A DNA stretch of 20,062 nt from an uncultured Bacilli bacterium (GCA_947630195.1 CANRGQ010000020.1:1-20062), one strand, 5' to 3'; positions 1 to 7,605 are shown, numbered from the stretch's first letter. Translations and numbers: made by a program. The notes: a model not told the origin generated them from the sequence alone.

Positions 1-48
1 TTTATGGGGTAAGGGGTCTTTTTGGCTTTTTTACAAAATCTTGTTTTT

Positions 49-77
49 ATTTATGTTTTTTTACAAGCAATAGCATA
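49..77 (+). repeat. Intergenic repeat, copy 1
   Basis: This stretch matches 6642-6669 over 28-29 bases with one T-run length difference (7 T against 6 T) and one substitution (G at 73, T at 6665). The shared core reads ATTTATG, a T run, then ACAAGCAATA and CATA. Weaker similarity continues on both sides, from a CTT near 40 to an A-rich block ending in TTTTAT near 104. It lies about 80 bases upstream of the HPt gene. Its function is not known; the low complexity of the T run limits certainty, but the ACAAGCAATA part is not low complexity. Confidence 0.55.
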
Positions 78-127
78 AATCCTAGTTTACACAAAATTTT
101 ATTTCCGTACCCAATGTTGTGTTTTTG

Positions 128-136
128 TGTTATAAT
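128..136 (+). promoter_or_regulatory. Extended -10 promoter for the HPt-receiver-flavoprotein operon
   Basis: TGT (128-130) directly precedes a perfect TATAAT (131-136), the extended -10 form. No good -35 hexamer is seen 17 bases upstream. Transcription would start near 143, a few bases before the AGAGGTGG ribosome binding site at 146-153. Confidence 0.6.
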
Positions 137-158
137 TTAAATAGTAGAGGTGGTTTTA

Positions 159-521
159 ATGAAAGATGTTAGTATTTTAACAGATAATGGAGTTGACTTA
201 GATAGTGCATTAGAATTTTTAGGAGATTTATCATTTTATGATGAAACTCTTGAGGCTTTTTTAGAAGAAAATGAAACCCGAGTACCAAATATACTAAAAT
301 ATAAAGATGAACAAAATATGGAAGATTATGCGATACTAGTTCATGCTTTAAAAAGTGATGCTAAATATTTAGGATTTAAAGATTTAGCCGATATTGCTTA
401 TGAACATGAAATGGCTAGCAAAGGAAACAATATCGATGAAGTAAATAAAAAGTTTGATAAGTTGGATAAAGAGATAAAGAGATTTACGGATTTAGCTCAT
501 AAATATTTAGGAGGAGAATAA
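159..521 (+). CDS. HPt (histidine phosphotransfer) domain protein
   Basis: A 120-residue, mostly helical, acidic protein. Residues 58-83 carry an HPt signature: HALKSDAKYLG, with phospho-accepting His62, Lys65 and Gly72, resembles the HxLKGxxxxxG helix of phosphorelay HPt domains. HPt proteins pass phosphoryl groups between receiver aspartates and have no kinase activity. No histidine kinase lies in the window. The start was set at ATG 159, because AGAGGTGG ends five bases upstream; a GTG nine bases earlier overlaps that site. The next gene, a stand-alone receiver, begins at the base after this stop codon, with its AGGAGG inside this gene's end, so the two are co-translated and are probable partners. 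The HPt call rests on the motif and the neighbour. Confidence 0.75.
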   Translation: MKDVSILTDNGVDLDSALEFLGDLSFYDETLEAFLEENETRVPNILKYKDEQNMEDYAILVHALKSDAKYLGFKDLADIAYEHEMASKGNNIDEVNKKFDKLDKEIKRFTDLAHKYLGGE

Positions 522-905
522 ATGAAAAAAATATTAGTAGCGGATGATTCCAAAATTATTAGTAACATTGTGGAAAGAGCATTTAAAGATAGTTATGAAG
601 TAATAGTGGCTCAAAATGGTAGAGAAGCTATTGACATTATTAAAAATAATGTTGATGGTGAAATATTAGCTTGCTTACTTGATTTAAATATGCCGGAAGT
701 TGATGGTTTTGCCGTTTTAGATTATTTTAAAGAAAATAATTTATTTAAAAGAATACCGGTTTGTATTATAACGGGTGATGTAGCTAAAGATAGAGTAGAT
801 AGAGCCTTTAATTATGATATTGTCGATGTTTTAGCTAAACCATTTACTTTTGAAAGTGTTAGAGAAGAAGTTGAAAAAATAATTAATTTAGGTACTCTTA
901 GATGA
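522..905 (+). CDS. Stand-alone response regulator receiver (CheY-like)
   Basis: A 127-residue protein made only of a receiver domain, with no DNA-binding or enzymatic output domain. The acidic pocket is Asp8/Asp9, the phospho-accepting Asp is Asp54 (LLDLNMPEVDGF), the switch Thr is Thr84 (IITGD), and the conserved Lys is Lys106 in LAKPF. All catalytic positions are present, so it should be phosphorylatable. It starts immediately after the HPt stop with a strong AGGAGG and overlaps the next gene by ATGA. A single-domain receiver acts by protein-protein contact or as a relay intermediate; the HPt neighbour fits the latter. Its target is unknown. Confidence 0.9.
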   Translation: MKKILVADDSKIISNIVERAFKDSYEVIVAQNGREAIDIIKNNVDGEILACLLDLNMPEVDGFAVLDYFKENNLFKRIPVCIITGDVAKDRVDRAFNYDIVDVLAKPFTFESVREEVEKIINLGTLR

Positions 906-1561
906 TTGATAAAAATGTATTTAAAAAACTATCTTATGGCTTGTATATTATAACTAGTAGTAAGATGTCAGAAAAAGCGGGATGTGTTGTTAATACGGTA
1001 ACCCAAATAACAAGTCATAATCCCGTTATAGCTATTAGTATAAATAAAGATAATTATACCAATAAAATTATTAAAGAAAGTAAAAAATTAATTATTAATG
1101 TTTTAAGTGAAAAAGTAAATAAAGATGTTATAACTACTTTTGGTTTTTATTCTTCAAAAGATACCGATAAATTTGCCAATGTTAACTATGAATTAGTGGA
1201 AAACATTCCTACTCTTAATGAAGGCATCAATGGTTATATTGTGGGCGAAGTTATTTCCATTACATCAGTAGATACTCACGATATATTTTTAGTAAAAGTA
1301 ACTAGTTCTAAAGTAATAAATGATGATAATTCTCTAACTTATAAATATTATCAAGAAAATATGAAAGGTTCTTCGCCAAAGAAAGCTCCAACTTATATAG
1401 AAGAAGAAATAAAAGATGATTCTAAACCTATTTATCGTTGTATGATATGTGGTCATATATATGATGATAATAAAGAAGATGTCCCTTTTGCATCTTTACC
1501 AGATGATTGGAAATGTCCTGTTTGTGGGGTAGGAAAAGATAAATTTGAAAGAATAAATTAA
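902..1561 (+). CDS. Flavin reductase-like / rubredoxin fusion (high molecular weight rubredoxin type)
   Basis: A 219-residue two-domain protein. Residues 1 to about 150 match the FMN-binding flavin reductase-like fold (opening KKLSYGLYIITS and the NTVTQITSHNPVIAISINKD block). Residues 177-217 are a complete rubredoxin with iron ligands Cys180, Cys183, Cys205 and Cys208 (CMICG ... CPVCG). This is the architecture of high molecular weight rubredoxins, which pass electrons from NAD(P)H to flavodiiron oxygen or NO reductases in anaerobes; that role is inferred from the family. It overlaps the receiver gene by four bases (ATGA) with only a weak AGGT upstream, so it is probably translationally coupled. 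The pairing with phosphorelay proteins is unusual. Confidence 0.85.
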   Translation: MIDKNVFKKLSYGLYIITSSKMSEKAGCVVNTVTQITSHNPVIAISINKDNYTNKIIKESKKLIINVLSEKVNKDVITTFGFYSSKDTDKFANVNYELVENIPTLNEGINGYIVGEVISITSVDTHDIFLVKVTSSKVINDDNSLTYKYYQENMKGSSPKKAPTYIEEEIKDDSKPIYRCMICGHIYDDNKEDVPFASLPDDWKCPVCGVGKDKFERIN

Positions 1562-1568
1562 GACTTAG

Positions 1569-1605
1569 ACTATTTAATATACATAAATTGTAATTAAATA
1601 GTTTT
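1569..1605 (+). terminator. Weak AT-only hairpin after the flavoprotein gene
   Basis: A 10-bp perfect inverted repeat (ACTATTTAAT 1569-1578, ATTAAATAGT 1593-1602) with a 14-base loop is followed by only three T, then G. It could end the operon weakly. The stem has just two G-C pairs, so the call is tentative. Confidence 0.35.
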
Positions 1606-1635
1606 GTACAATATAAAGAGAAAATGAGGGATGAT

Positions 1636-2430
1636 ATGGCAAAGATAGAAAAAGAAGTTAAAATATTAGATATAAATCCAATTGAAGTAAAAGAAAAACT
1701 AATTAAAATGGGAGCTATATTTCAGGGAGAAAAAAATCAAAAAATATATGTTTATGATCTTCCTACTTTATATTATCGATATTTAGAAATAAGAGAATTA
1801 CTTAAAACAGATAATCAAATGCTTATAAATACTAATTTACAAAAGTTAGAAGTATTATTAAAAGAATTTAATGATTTAATAAGTGAAGAAGATTTAAATA
1901 ATATCCTTACAAAATTTAAATTAAATAGTTTAAAAGAAATTCTTAATAAAGAAGTTAAAGAAATATTAAATTTTTTAAATACTAAAGAAGTAGAGGAGTT
2001 ATTTAAAAATCTTAAAATAAATCCTAATAAATGGATTAGATTAAGACAAAGTAATGATAAAGTAGCTTTAACTAGTAAGCATATTTTAAATAATGAAAAG
2101 TTAGATTTTCAAAATGTTTCTGAAATAGAGTTTGAAGTATCTTCGTTTTCTGAAGCCAATTTATTTTTAGAAAGCATTGGTATTTGCAAAAGAAGTTATC
2201 AAGAAAAGATACGTTATAGTTATGTTTATAAAGATGCTGAAATTGAAATTGATATTTGGCCTTTAATAAAGCCTTATTTAGAGATTGAATGTGATGATAA
2301 AAAATTAATTGAAGAAATAATTACCAAATTAGAGTTAAATAATCATGAAGTCGTTTCTTTAAATACTGAAGAATTATATCGAAGAGTAGGTATAGATGTC
2401 CATTCAATGAGTGAATTAAAATTCAAATAA
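1636..2430 (+). CDS. CYTH domain protein with a helical insertion
   Basis: A 264-residue protein. The N-terminal EKEVK (residues 5-9) is the ExExK signature of CYTH proteins (class IV adenylate cyclase, thiamine triphosphatase, inorganic triphosphatase). Further tunnel strands are WIRLRQ (133-138), KVALTSKH (142-149), EIEFEV (163-168), and EIEIDIWP followed by LEIECDD near 202-221. Between the first strands and WIRLRQ lies a Leu/Lys/Glu-rich helical insert (about 50-130), not part of a minimal CYTH fold. Family members hydrolyse triphosphates with divalent metal; the substrate cannot be read here. The start at 1636 follows GAGGG (1626-1630) by five bases; the upstream in-frame ATG at 1624 overlaps that site. 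It is the last plus-strand gene before the convergent terminator. Confidence 0.8.
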   Translation: MAKIEKEVKILDINPIEVKEKLIKMGAIFQGEKNQKIYVYDLPTLYYRYLEIRELLKTDNQMLINTNLQKLEVLLKEFNDLISEEDLNNILTKFKLNSLKEILNKEVKEILNFLNTKEVEELFKNLKINPNKWIRLRQSNDKVALTSKHILNNEKLDFQNVSEIEFEVSSFSEANLFLESIGICKRSYQEKIRYSYVYKDAEIEIDIWPLIKPYLEIECDDKKLIEEIITKLELNNHEVVSLNTEELYRRVGIDVHSMSELKFK

Positions 2431-2459
2431 AAAGAACTTGGAAATTAATCCAAGTTTTT
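2431..2459. terminator. Bidirectional terminator between the CYTH gene and ponA
   Basis: A perfect 8-bp stem (AACTTGGA 2435-2442, TCCAAGTT 2449-2456) has a 6-base loop, AATTAA on plus and TTAATT on minus. T-rich tails flank it on both strands (plus 2455-2459; minus TTCTTTTTATTT). It serves two convergent genes whose stops lie 5 and 2 bases away. Confidence 0.9.
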
Positions 2460-4986
2460 AATTTAAACCAGTATCGGTATCTTCATCGTCATCATCAACC
2501 ATATCACTAATATTACTATCAATGGTTTTCGTACTTATTACAAGACCACTAGACATATTACCTTTATAAATAGTATAAGATGATTTAACAACAAAGGTAT
2601 AATTGCCTCCTGTAGAAACTGAATAAGTAAAGCTATTACCGGAAGTAGACCCTATTTCCGTTTCGGTTCCATCACTATTTCTTAAATAAATACGATATGT
2701 TAAATTACCAATATTGGTATTATTATAATTAAGTCTTTTATTATAATAATCTGAGGCATATTCCGCATAATATTCATTAAAATGATTTTGTAAGAAAGTT
2801 GTATCAATAGCCTCAGGAGTCTTTATAGGATTCCATTTTAAGGTTATGGAATTGCCACTAAATTGGAAGGTTCCATTAGTGGGATTTTCTAAATTATCAT
2901 AACGAGGTGAGACGTCAGTTGGTTCTGTTCCGGAAACAAAGTATTCAGTTAAACACATTGATTCTGGAGTATGCGAACTACATAATTTTGGTGGGAAAGT
3001 TTCTTGTTCAACTTTTACCGCTGTAACCCCTTTTGGAACATTAAAGTCTTTTTTATCTTTATGAATATTTTTAGCTAAGTAACTCATCATCGTACTTCTA
3101 GCAGTTCCACCAGTTGAACTAGTTAAGTAATGTTTTGTTGTGGCAGCATCAGGCTCTAAAACATCATAACCATACCATAAGGATACAGAATATTCGGTAG
3201 AGTAGGTATTGTACCATACTTCTTTTACAGCTCCACTTTTTAAATTAAGTCTATTCTTTGTGTCTCTATCAAGGTTAGTAGTACCAGTTTTACCAGCAAC
3301 ATTATTACCTCCAGCTCCATAAGCATTTAAAATACTATTTATCATATAAGCCGTAGATTCTTCCATAACTTTTTCTTTAGTATAACTATAATTAATTTCT
3401 TTTTCGGTTTCGGTATTAACTACTTTGGTATAAGAGTAAGGTTTAATGTAGTAGCCACCTCTCGCAAAAGATGCATAAGCCGCCGCCATTTGTAAAGGAC
3501 TAACCCCATCAAATCCTCCAATTGAAGCTGCTTCAACTAAATAATCGCCATAATCAATACCAACACTATGCACAAAATCTTCAATTATACTTTGGTCAAG
3601 TTTCGCAACTTCCTTAAATATTCTTAAAGCGGGTATATTTCTCGAATCTCTAAGAGCATAACGCATTGTAATTAAATGTTTATAACTATTATCGTAGTTA
3701 GAAATAGGAGTACCATTAGTATAAGTAGTCGGTTCATCTAAAACCATCGCATAACTACTATGAGAAATATGTTCAATATACATGGCATAATCAAATAATG
3801 GTTTTGCTGTTGATCCTGGTTGTTTTCTAATATCGACCGCAAAGTTAATACCATTACCTTTATAATCTCTTCCTCCTGATAGTGCAACGATTGAGCCATC
3901 TTCAATAGATGTTACAGCAATACCTTCATTAACAGTATCATCAGGGAATTTATAAACTTCACCATCTTCAACTTTTTCTAAGATAGTTTGAATTTTCGGA
4001 TCAAAGGTTGTATATATCTTTAATGATGTTGTATAAGGGTCAATATCTAAATTACTTTCAACTTCATCTAAAACATATTCAACAAAGGCTTGTTTACTTT
4101 CAGCTTGTAAGTCTTTATAACTATATTCACTAAGTAAACTTTCAACCGGAATAGCTAGGGCATCATTCATTTGCTCTTCTGTAATATAACCATGTCTTAC
4201 CATTAATTTTAAAACGGTTTTTTGTCTTCCTCTAGCATCTTCAGGATGTTGGTAAGGATTATACATCCGGCTATTTTGGAACATTCCGACAAGTAGGGAA
4301 GCTTCCGCTAAATTTAAGTCTTTACTAGATTTACCAAAGAAATATTGACTAGCTTTTTCAATACCATAAATACCTTTAGCAATATTAATATCTCCGGCAT
4401 TAGCAAACCATTGACTATTAAAGTAAAATTCAATAATTTCTTCCTTAGTATAATTAGCCTCTAGTTTAAAGACTGACATATAAATATCTTTAAATTTTCT
4501 AATTATTCCTTTAATACCTTCATTTTCGTCACCAGTATAAGTTCTTTTAATTACTTGCATCGATAGAGTAGAGGCTCCACCAGCATAACTTTTACCCACT
4601 AATTGTTGGACAGTAGCTTTTAAAAATCTAAATAAGTCTAAACCATTATGTTGGAAAAATCTGGAGTCTTCGGTGGCAATTAACGCATCAATGATAACAT
4701 CAGGTATTTCATCATAAGTTATAACTGTGCTATCCATAGAGCCGACTCTTGCTAGTTCATCTCCATATTTATCATAAAGAATAGTTGGTTCTTTTTGATA
4801 TAATTTATCTTTATCAAAGTTTGGAGAAGTTAAAACGATAAATAAAACAAAGATAAGTCCTAAACTAACTACCACAATGCCAATTAATAAAACAATGTTT
4901 AAAATACTTTTCCAAAGTATCTTTTTCTCTTTTGGCTTTTTAACTCCTTCATTTGGTTTTTTAATTTTTAATTTAATTTTTTTCAT
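2458..4986 (-). CDS. ponA: Class A penicillin-binding protein (PBP1A type), bifunctional
   Basis: An 842-residue membrane-anchored peptidoglycan synthase: a basic cytoplasmic tail (1-25), one transmembrane helix (about 27-53), then the extracellular enzyme. The GT51 glycosyltransferase spans about 65-270 with catalytic-type Glu106 in ATEDSRF and the GGASTLSMQ block (137-144). The transpeptidase covers about 355-640 with all three penicillin-binding motifs: Ser392-Thr-Ala-Lys395, Ser448-Arg-Asn450 and Lys566-Thr-Gly568. The last 180 residues hold a Cys669/Cys678 pair, a fibronectin-like beta segment (about 706-820) and an acidic tail (DDDDEDTDTG). It overlaps recU by 14 bases and has its own GGAGG (4995-4999); recU-ponA pairing is classical in Bacilli. 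It ends at a bidirectional terminator. Confidence 0.95.
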   Translation of the reverse strand: MKKIKLKIKKPNEGVKKPKEKKILWKSILNIVLLIGIVVVSLGLIFVLFIVLTSPNFDKDKLYQKEPTILYDKYGDELARVGSMDSTVITYDEIPDVIIDALIATEDSRFFQHNGLDLFRFLKATVQQLVGKSYAGGASTLSMQVIKRTYTGDENEGIKGIIRKFKDIYMSVFKLEANYTKEEIIEFYFNSQWFANAGDINIAKGIYGIEKASQYFFGKSSKDLNLAEASLLVGMFQNSRMYNPYQHPEDARGRQKTVLKLMVRHGYITEEQMNDALAIPVESLLSEYSYKDLQAESKQAFVEYVLDEVESNLDIDPYTTSLKIYTTFDPKIQTILEKVEDGEVYKFPDDTVNEGIAVTSIEDGSIVALSGGRDYKGNGINFAVDIRKQPGSTAKPLFDYAMYIEHISHSSYAMVLDEPTTYTNGTPISNYDNSYKHLITMRYALRDSRNIPALRIFKEVAKLDQSIIEDFVHSVGIDYGDYLVEAASIGGFDGVSPLQMAAAYASFARGGYYIKPYSYTKVVNTETEKEINYSYTKEKVMEESTAYMINSILNAYGAGGNNVAGKTGTTNLDRDTKNRLNLKSGAVKEVWYNTYSTEYSVSLWYGYDVLEPDAATTKHYLTSSTGGTARSTMMSYLAKNIHKDKKDFNVPKGVTAVKVEQETFPPKLCSSHTPESMCLTEYFVSGTEPTDVSPRYDNLENPTNGTFQFSGNSITLKWNPIKTPEAIDTTFLQNHFNEYYAEYASDYYNKRLNYNNTNIGNLTYRIYLRNSDGTETEIGSTSGNSFTYSVSTGGNYTFVVKSSYTIYKGNMSSGLVISTKTIDSNISDMVDDDDEDTDTGLN

Positions 4987-5545
4987 TATTTAAACCTCCA
5001 ATTAAATCTACGTATTTTAAATAATCAAGTCCTTTAATATAATTATATTCCAGTAAATATCCTTTTTCTTTAATATAATCAAAAGGAATACTTTTTCTAT
5101 CCGTATTATCAATAAATGAAATAAAATCTGGACCATTTAGTAAAAAGATTAAACCCTTAATGCGAATAATTAAGAAAACTATTCCGCCATGTTCAATAAC
5201 TCTTCTAATATGTTTTATTTGATGAAGATGAACATTACTAATCGGAAATGATGTTTTAGATTCGGTATTCTTGGCATCAAACTCGACATATTTACCTTTA
5301 TATAGTCCATTATAATCTAATGTTGATTGGGTAGCAAAATATGCATCTTTTATCTTTTGTTTATTGTTATCATAACTAACTTTAACAATCCCAATCGGAG
5401 TTGGTTTTTTATAGATTAAAGCCATATTTTTTTCTAAGTAATATTCATTGGCTTCATTAATCATATTTTCTAAATCCATTCCGCGGTTGCCATAGTTAAT
5501 ATTTTTTTTATAATCTTTTTTTATTTTGTTCGGATAATTCAACAC
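4973..5545 (-). CDS. recU: Holliday junction resolvase RecU
   Basis: A 190-residue protein with RecU hallmarks: NRGM near the N-terminus (20-23), KKPTPIGIVKV (46-56), and a nuclease core STLDYNGLYKGKYVEFDAK (74-92) followed by KTSFPISNVHLHQI. Metal and catalytic candidates are Asp77, Glu88, Asp90 and Lys92. From memory, Bacillus RecU has D-F-E-A-K where this has E-F-D-A-K, an acidic swap that keeps charge. RecU resolves Holliday junctions in recombination and chromosome segregation. The start is GTG at 5545, four bases after an AGAGGTG site; it gives MLNYPN, matching the MIRYPN opening of the Bacillus protein. ponA follows with overlap. The E/D swap is an observation; activity is presumed intact. 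Confidence 0.92.
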   Translation of the reverse strand: MLNYPNKIKKDYKKNINYGNRGMDLENMINEANEYYLEKNMALIYKKPTPIGIVKVSYDNNKQKIKDAYFATQSTLDYNGLYKGKYVEFDAKNTESKTSFPISNVHLHQIKHIRRVIEHGGIVFLIIRIKGLIFLLNGPDFISFIDNTDRKSIPFDYIKEKGYLLEYNYIKGLDYLKYVDLIGGLNNEKN

Positions 5546-5600
5546 ATTTCACCTCTTTAATTATATCAAATATTTTAAAAATTATAAACTCTTAACTAAT

Positions 5601-5628
5601 AAAAATGCTTACTTGACAAAGTAAGCAT
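5601..5628 (-). terminator. Terminator of the M15B carboxypeptidase gene
   Basis: A 10-bp perfect stem (5605-5614 with 5619-5628) and 4-base loop are followed on the minus strand by TTTTT (5605-5601). The stem includes the last codons and the TAA stop (5609-5611) of the upstream gene, so coding sequence and terminator overlap. Confidence 0.9.
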
Positions 5629-6568
5629 AATATTCATCAAAAGTTATTCCATTTTCATAAATGAAAGTTGCTGCTTCCACACCCACATAACGGTAATGCC
5701 AAGATTCAAAATCATAACCTGTGATATTAATTTTATCAGTAGGGTATCTTTGAATAAAACCATATTTATGAGCATTTTCGACAAGCCATTTATAAGATTC
5801 CGTATCAGGGAAGGTTTTAGAACTTGTTCCTTTTTCGAAAATATCTAAAGTAAGTCCTGTTTGGTGTTCGGAATATCCTGGTCTTGCGGCATATTTATCA
5901 GCATAATTGGTGCCACCCATTTTTTTATAATCATCATAAACACTTTGTTGCTTATCAAAAGTCCGATAGGAAGAATTAACCATTAGATAGAATCCCGCTT
6001 CATGGGAAGCATTCCACATATTTAAAAAAGCATTATAAGTTTCTTCCGTTGCTTTTTGACTGCCAATATCTCCATACGCATATGTTTGAGGGATATTTAC
6101 TAAATTTTCGGGTGTAAAATCACTTTCTAAATAATGATATTTATTAACTAACATTAAATTGCCTTTGGAAATGTCGGTAGGGACTGGATCGGTATAATAT
6201 TCTTTATGAGTATTCGTGTTAACTTTTTCCACAATATCTCGAATACTTTCATCTTCATTTTCTTTTTGATAATCTAAATATTCATAAAATTTATCATAGA
6301 TAAAAAATTTGTCATTGGCGAGATTTAAATAAATATCATCAATTTTCTCTTCTAAGATATAATCAATTTCTTTATCTTTAAATTTCTTACTTATTTTAAT
6401 CGCCGTATCTTTATCATAACCTTTATTAATGAGTTTAAATTCATAAGTCTTTTCATAATTAATTTTTTCGGTTACTTTTATATAAGAATAAATACCTATT
6501 CCTAAAAATAAAAGCACAATAAGACTAATAATAACAATTTTTCCGGTATTCTTTTTATTTTTTTCCAT
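5609..6568 (-). CDS. Membrane-anchored M15B peptidase (VanY/LdcB-like D,D- or L,D-carboxypeptidase)
   Basis: A 319-residue protein with an N-terminal membrane anchor (about 11-30) and no lipobox. A helical linker (40-120) leads into an M15B peptidase domain (about 165-315). Zinc-site motifs are complete: SSYRT (199-203), SEHQTGLTLDI with His235 and Asp242, and ESWHYR with Glu288, His291 and Arg293. Such enzymes remove a terminal D-alanine from peptidoglycan stem peptides outside the membrane; pentapeptide versus tetrapeptide preference cannot be told from sequence. GGAGGA precedes the ATG. It sits just upstream of recU-ponA on the same strand but is separated by a strong terminator, so it is its own unit despite the shared wall theme. 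Confidence 0.9.
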   Translation of the reverse strand: MEKNKKNTGKIVIISLIVLLFLGIGIYSYIKVTEKINYEKTYEFKLINKGYDKDTAIKISKKFKDKEIDYILEEKIDDIYLNLANDKFFIYDKFYEYLDYQKENEDESIRDIVEKVNTNTHKEYYTDPVPTDISKGNLMLVNKYHYLESDFTPENLVNIPQTYAYGDIGSQKATEETYNAFLNMWNASHEAGFYLMVNSSYRTFDKQQSVYDDYKKMGGTNYADKYAARPGYSEHQTGLTLDIFEKGTSSKTFPDTESYKWLVENAHKYGFIQRYPTDKINITGYDFESWHYRYVGVEAATFIYENGITFDEYYAYFVK

Positions 6569-6707
6569 ATATCCTCCATATTCTTAAGTTAATTGTATCA
6601 TAAAAAGAAACTGATTTCATTAAATAATACTTAATTTTTTGATTTATGTTTTTTACAAGCAATATCATATATTTAACAAGTTATTAAAAGTTTTATGAAA
6701 AAATAAA
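6569..6707. other. Intergenic region with repeat copy 2
   Basis: This 139-base gap contains the intergenic repeat (6642-6669). Near its end, an all-AT inverted repeat on the minus strand (AATAAA / TTTATT with T tract, around 6692-6710) could weakly terminate the unknown gene. No good promoter was found for the M15B gene; TATGAT and TACAAT-like boxes lie about 30 bases before its start but lack a -35. Confidence 0.4.
6642..6669 (+). repeat. Intergenic repeat, copy 2
   Basis: It matches 49-77 with one gap and one substitution. Here it lies between two minus-strand genes, so its orientation relative to the downstream gene is opposite to that of copy 1. That argues against a simple promoter or 5' leader function. 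Confidence 0.55.
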
Positions 6708-7511
6708 TTATATTTTATTACTTTGTTTTTCTTTTTTCCATGTGTTTTCTTTATTAACCCATATATTATTTAAAATATAATCATAATCTTCTTTAGCTCC
6801 TTGACTTTTCTTCTTATCGAGTATTATTTCACAATTGTCATAATCAGTGCCAAAGTTTTCTCCTAAATTTAAGAAGATATTGATAAGACAAAAACCATTA
6901 CAAATAGAAATTCTTAATTTGTTTAAACCATTAAGGATATTTTCTTGTTGATTATCAATATCAACATAAAGATAATCTACACAGTCGCCAAAAACTTCCC
7001 AATTTCTTAAAAAATTAACGGCTTTTAAAAATGTTTCATATTTTTCAAAAAAATCGATATATCTTTTGGCAAATTGCTCATCTATAGAAACATTTTCTTT
7101 ATAATAATTTTTATCAAAGGGATTAATGTTATTAGAAATAAATGGTTTAATTTTGCCATCCACCTCTCTTAAATAGAGAATAGTCGAATTATGTTTCGTA
7201 AAAGTTGGTTTATTAATATATAAAATAACTTCGCGAATATCTTGATTTTCATAATCAAAGTGAAATTTTTTAAAAGAAATCACCTCAACATTTTCGCCTA
7301 AGTTTATTTTTTCTAACTTATCATATTCTTTTTTAAAAGCTATGTATAATTTGTTAAAAGATGTTATTATATCAATTAGTTTAATACTATCTTGGGTATT
7401 TACAGGAATGTTTTCAACTCCGGCAAAATCAACACGACAAAAATCATTTGCATTTAAAGTTTTAGTAAAAACTAAATTACATTCTTTAATATATTTTTCT
7501 AACTCATTCAT
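6708..7511 (-). CDS. Hypothetical protein, 267 aa, unrecognised
   Basis: I do not recognise this protein. It has no signal peptide or transmembrane segment, so it is probably cytoplasmic. It is acidic and aromatic-rich with alternating beta-like stretches (EVISFKKFHF, REVILYINKP) and helical stretches, and ends in a Lys-rich tail (about 250-267). Four Cys (residues 11, 24, 176 and 204) do not form a metal motif. The start is clear: AGGAGG lies seven bases upstream of the ATG. A TATAAT (around 7534-7539 on minus) could be its -10, with a poor -35. It is flanked by the intergenic repeat and by tRNA-Arg with its own terminator, so it is likely monocistronic. Function unknown. Confidence 0.75.
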   Translation of the reverse strand: MNELEKYIKECNLVFTKTLNANDFCRVDFAGVENIPVNTQDSIKLIDIITSFNKLYIAFKKEYDKLEKINLGENVEVISFKKFHFDYENQDIREVILYINKPTFTKHNSTILYLREVDGKIKPFISNNINPFDKNYYKENVSIDEQFAKRYIDFFEKYETFLKAVNFLRNWEVFGDCVDYLYVDIDNQQENILNGLNKLRISICNGFCLINIFLNLGENFGTDYDNCEIILDKKKSQGAKEDYDYILNNIWVNKENTWKKEKQSNKI

Positions 7512-7567
7512 AGAAGACCTCCTAAAATTTAGTTAATATTATAGCTTATTGAAGAGAATAAATCTAT

Positions 7568-7594
7568 AAAAAAACTACTTAATTAAAAGTAGTT
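7568..7594 (-). terminator. Terminator after tRNA-Arg
   Basis: Read on minus: 8-bp perfect stem AACTACTT / AAGTAGTT with TTAATT loop, followed by TTTTT (7572-7568). It begins 11 bases after the tRNA 3' end. Confidence 0.9.
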
Positions 7595-7605
7595 ATATTT
7601 TAAGA

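Noticed and set aside
1..40. A GGGGTAAGGGGT block followed by T-rich sequence as the tail of an upstream terminator.
   Set aside because: The arms do not pair; the upstream gene is outside the window, so it cannot be judged.
1588..1612. A TTGTAA with TACAAT pair as a promoter for the CYTH gene.
   Set aside because: The spacing is only 13 bases; no better -35 exists at 16-18 bases.
7342..7536. A plus-strand open frame of 64 codons opposite the unknown 267-residue gene.
   Set aside because: It overlaps the start of a gene with a strong ribosome binding site on the other strand and has no site of its own.
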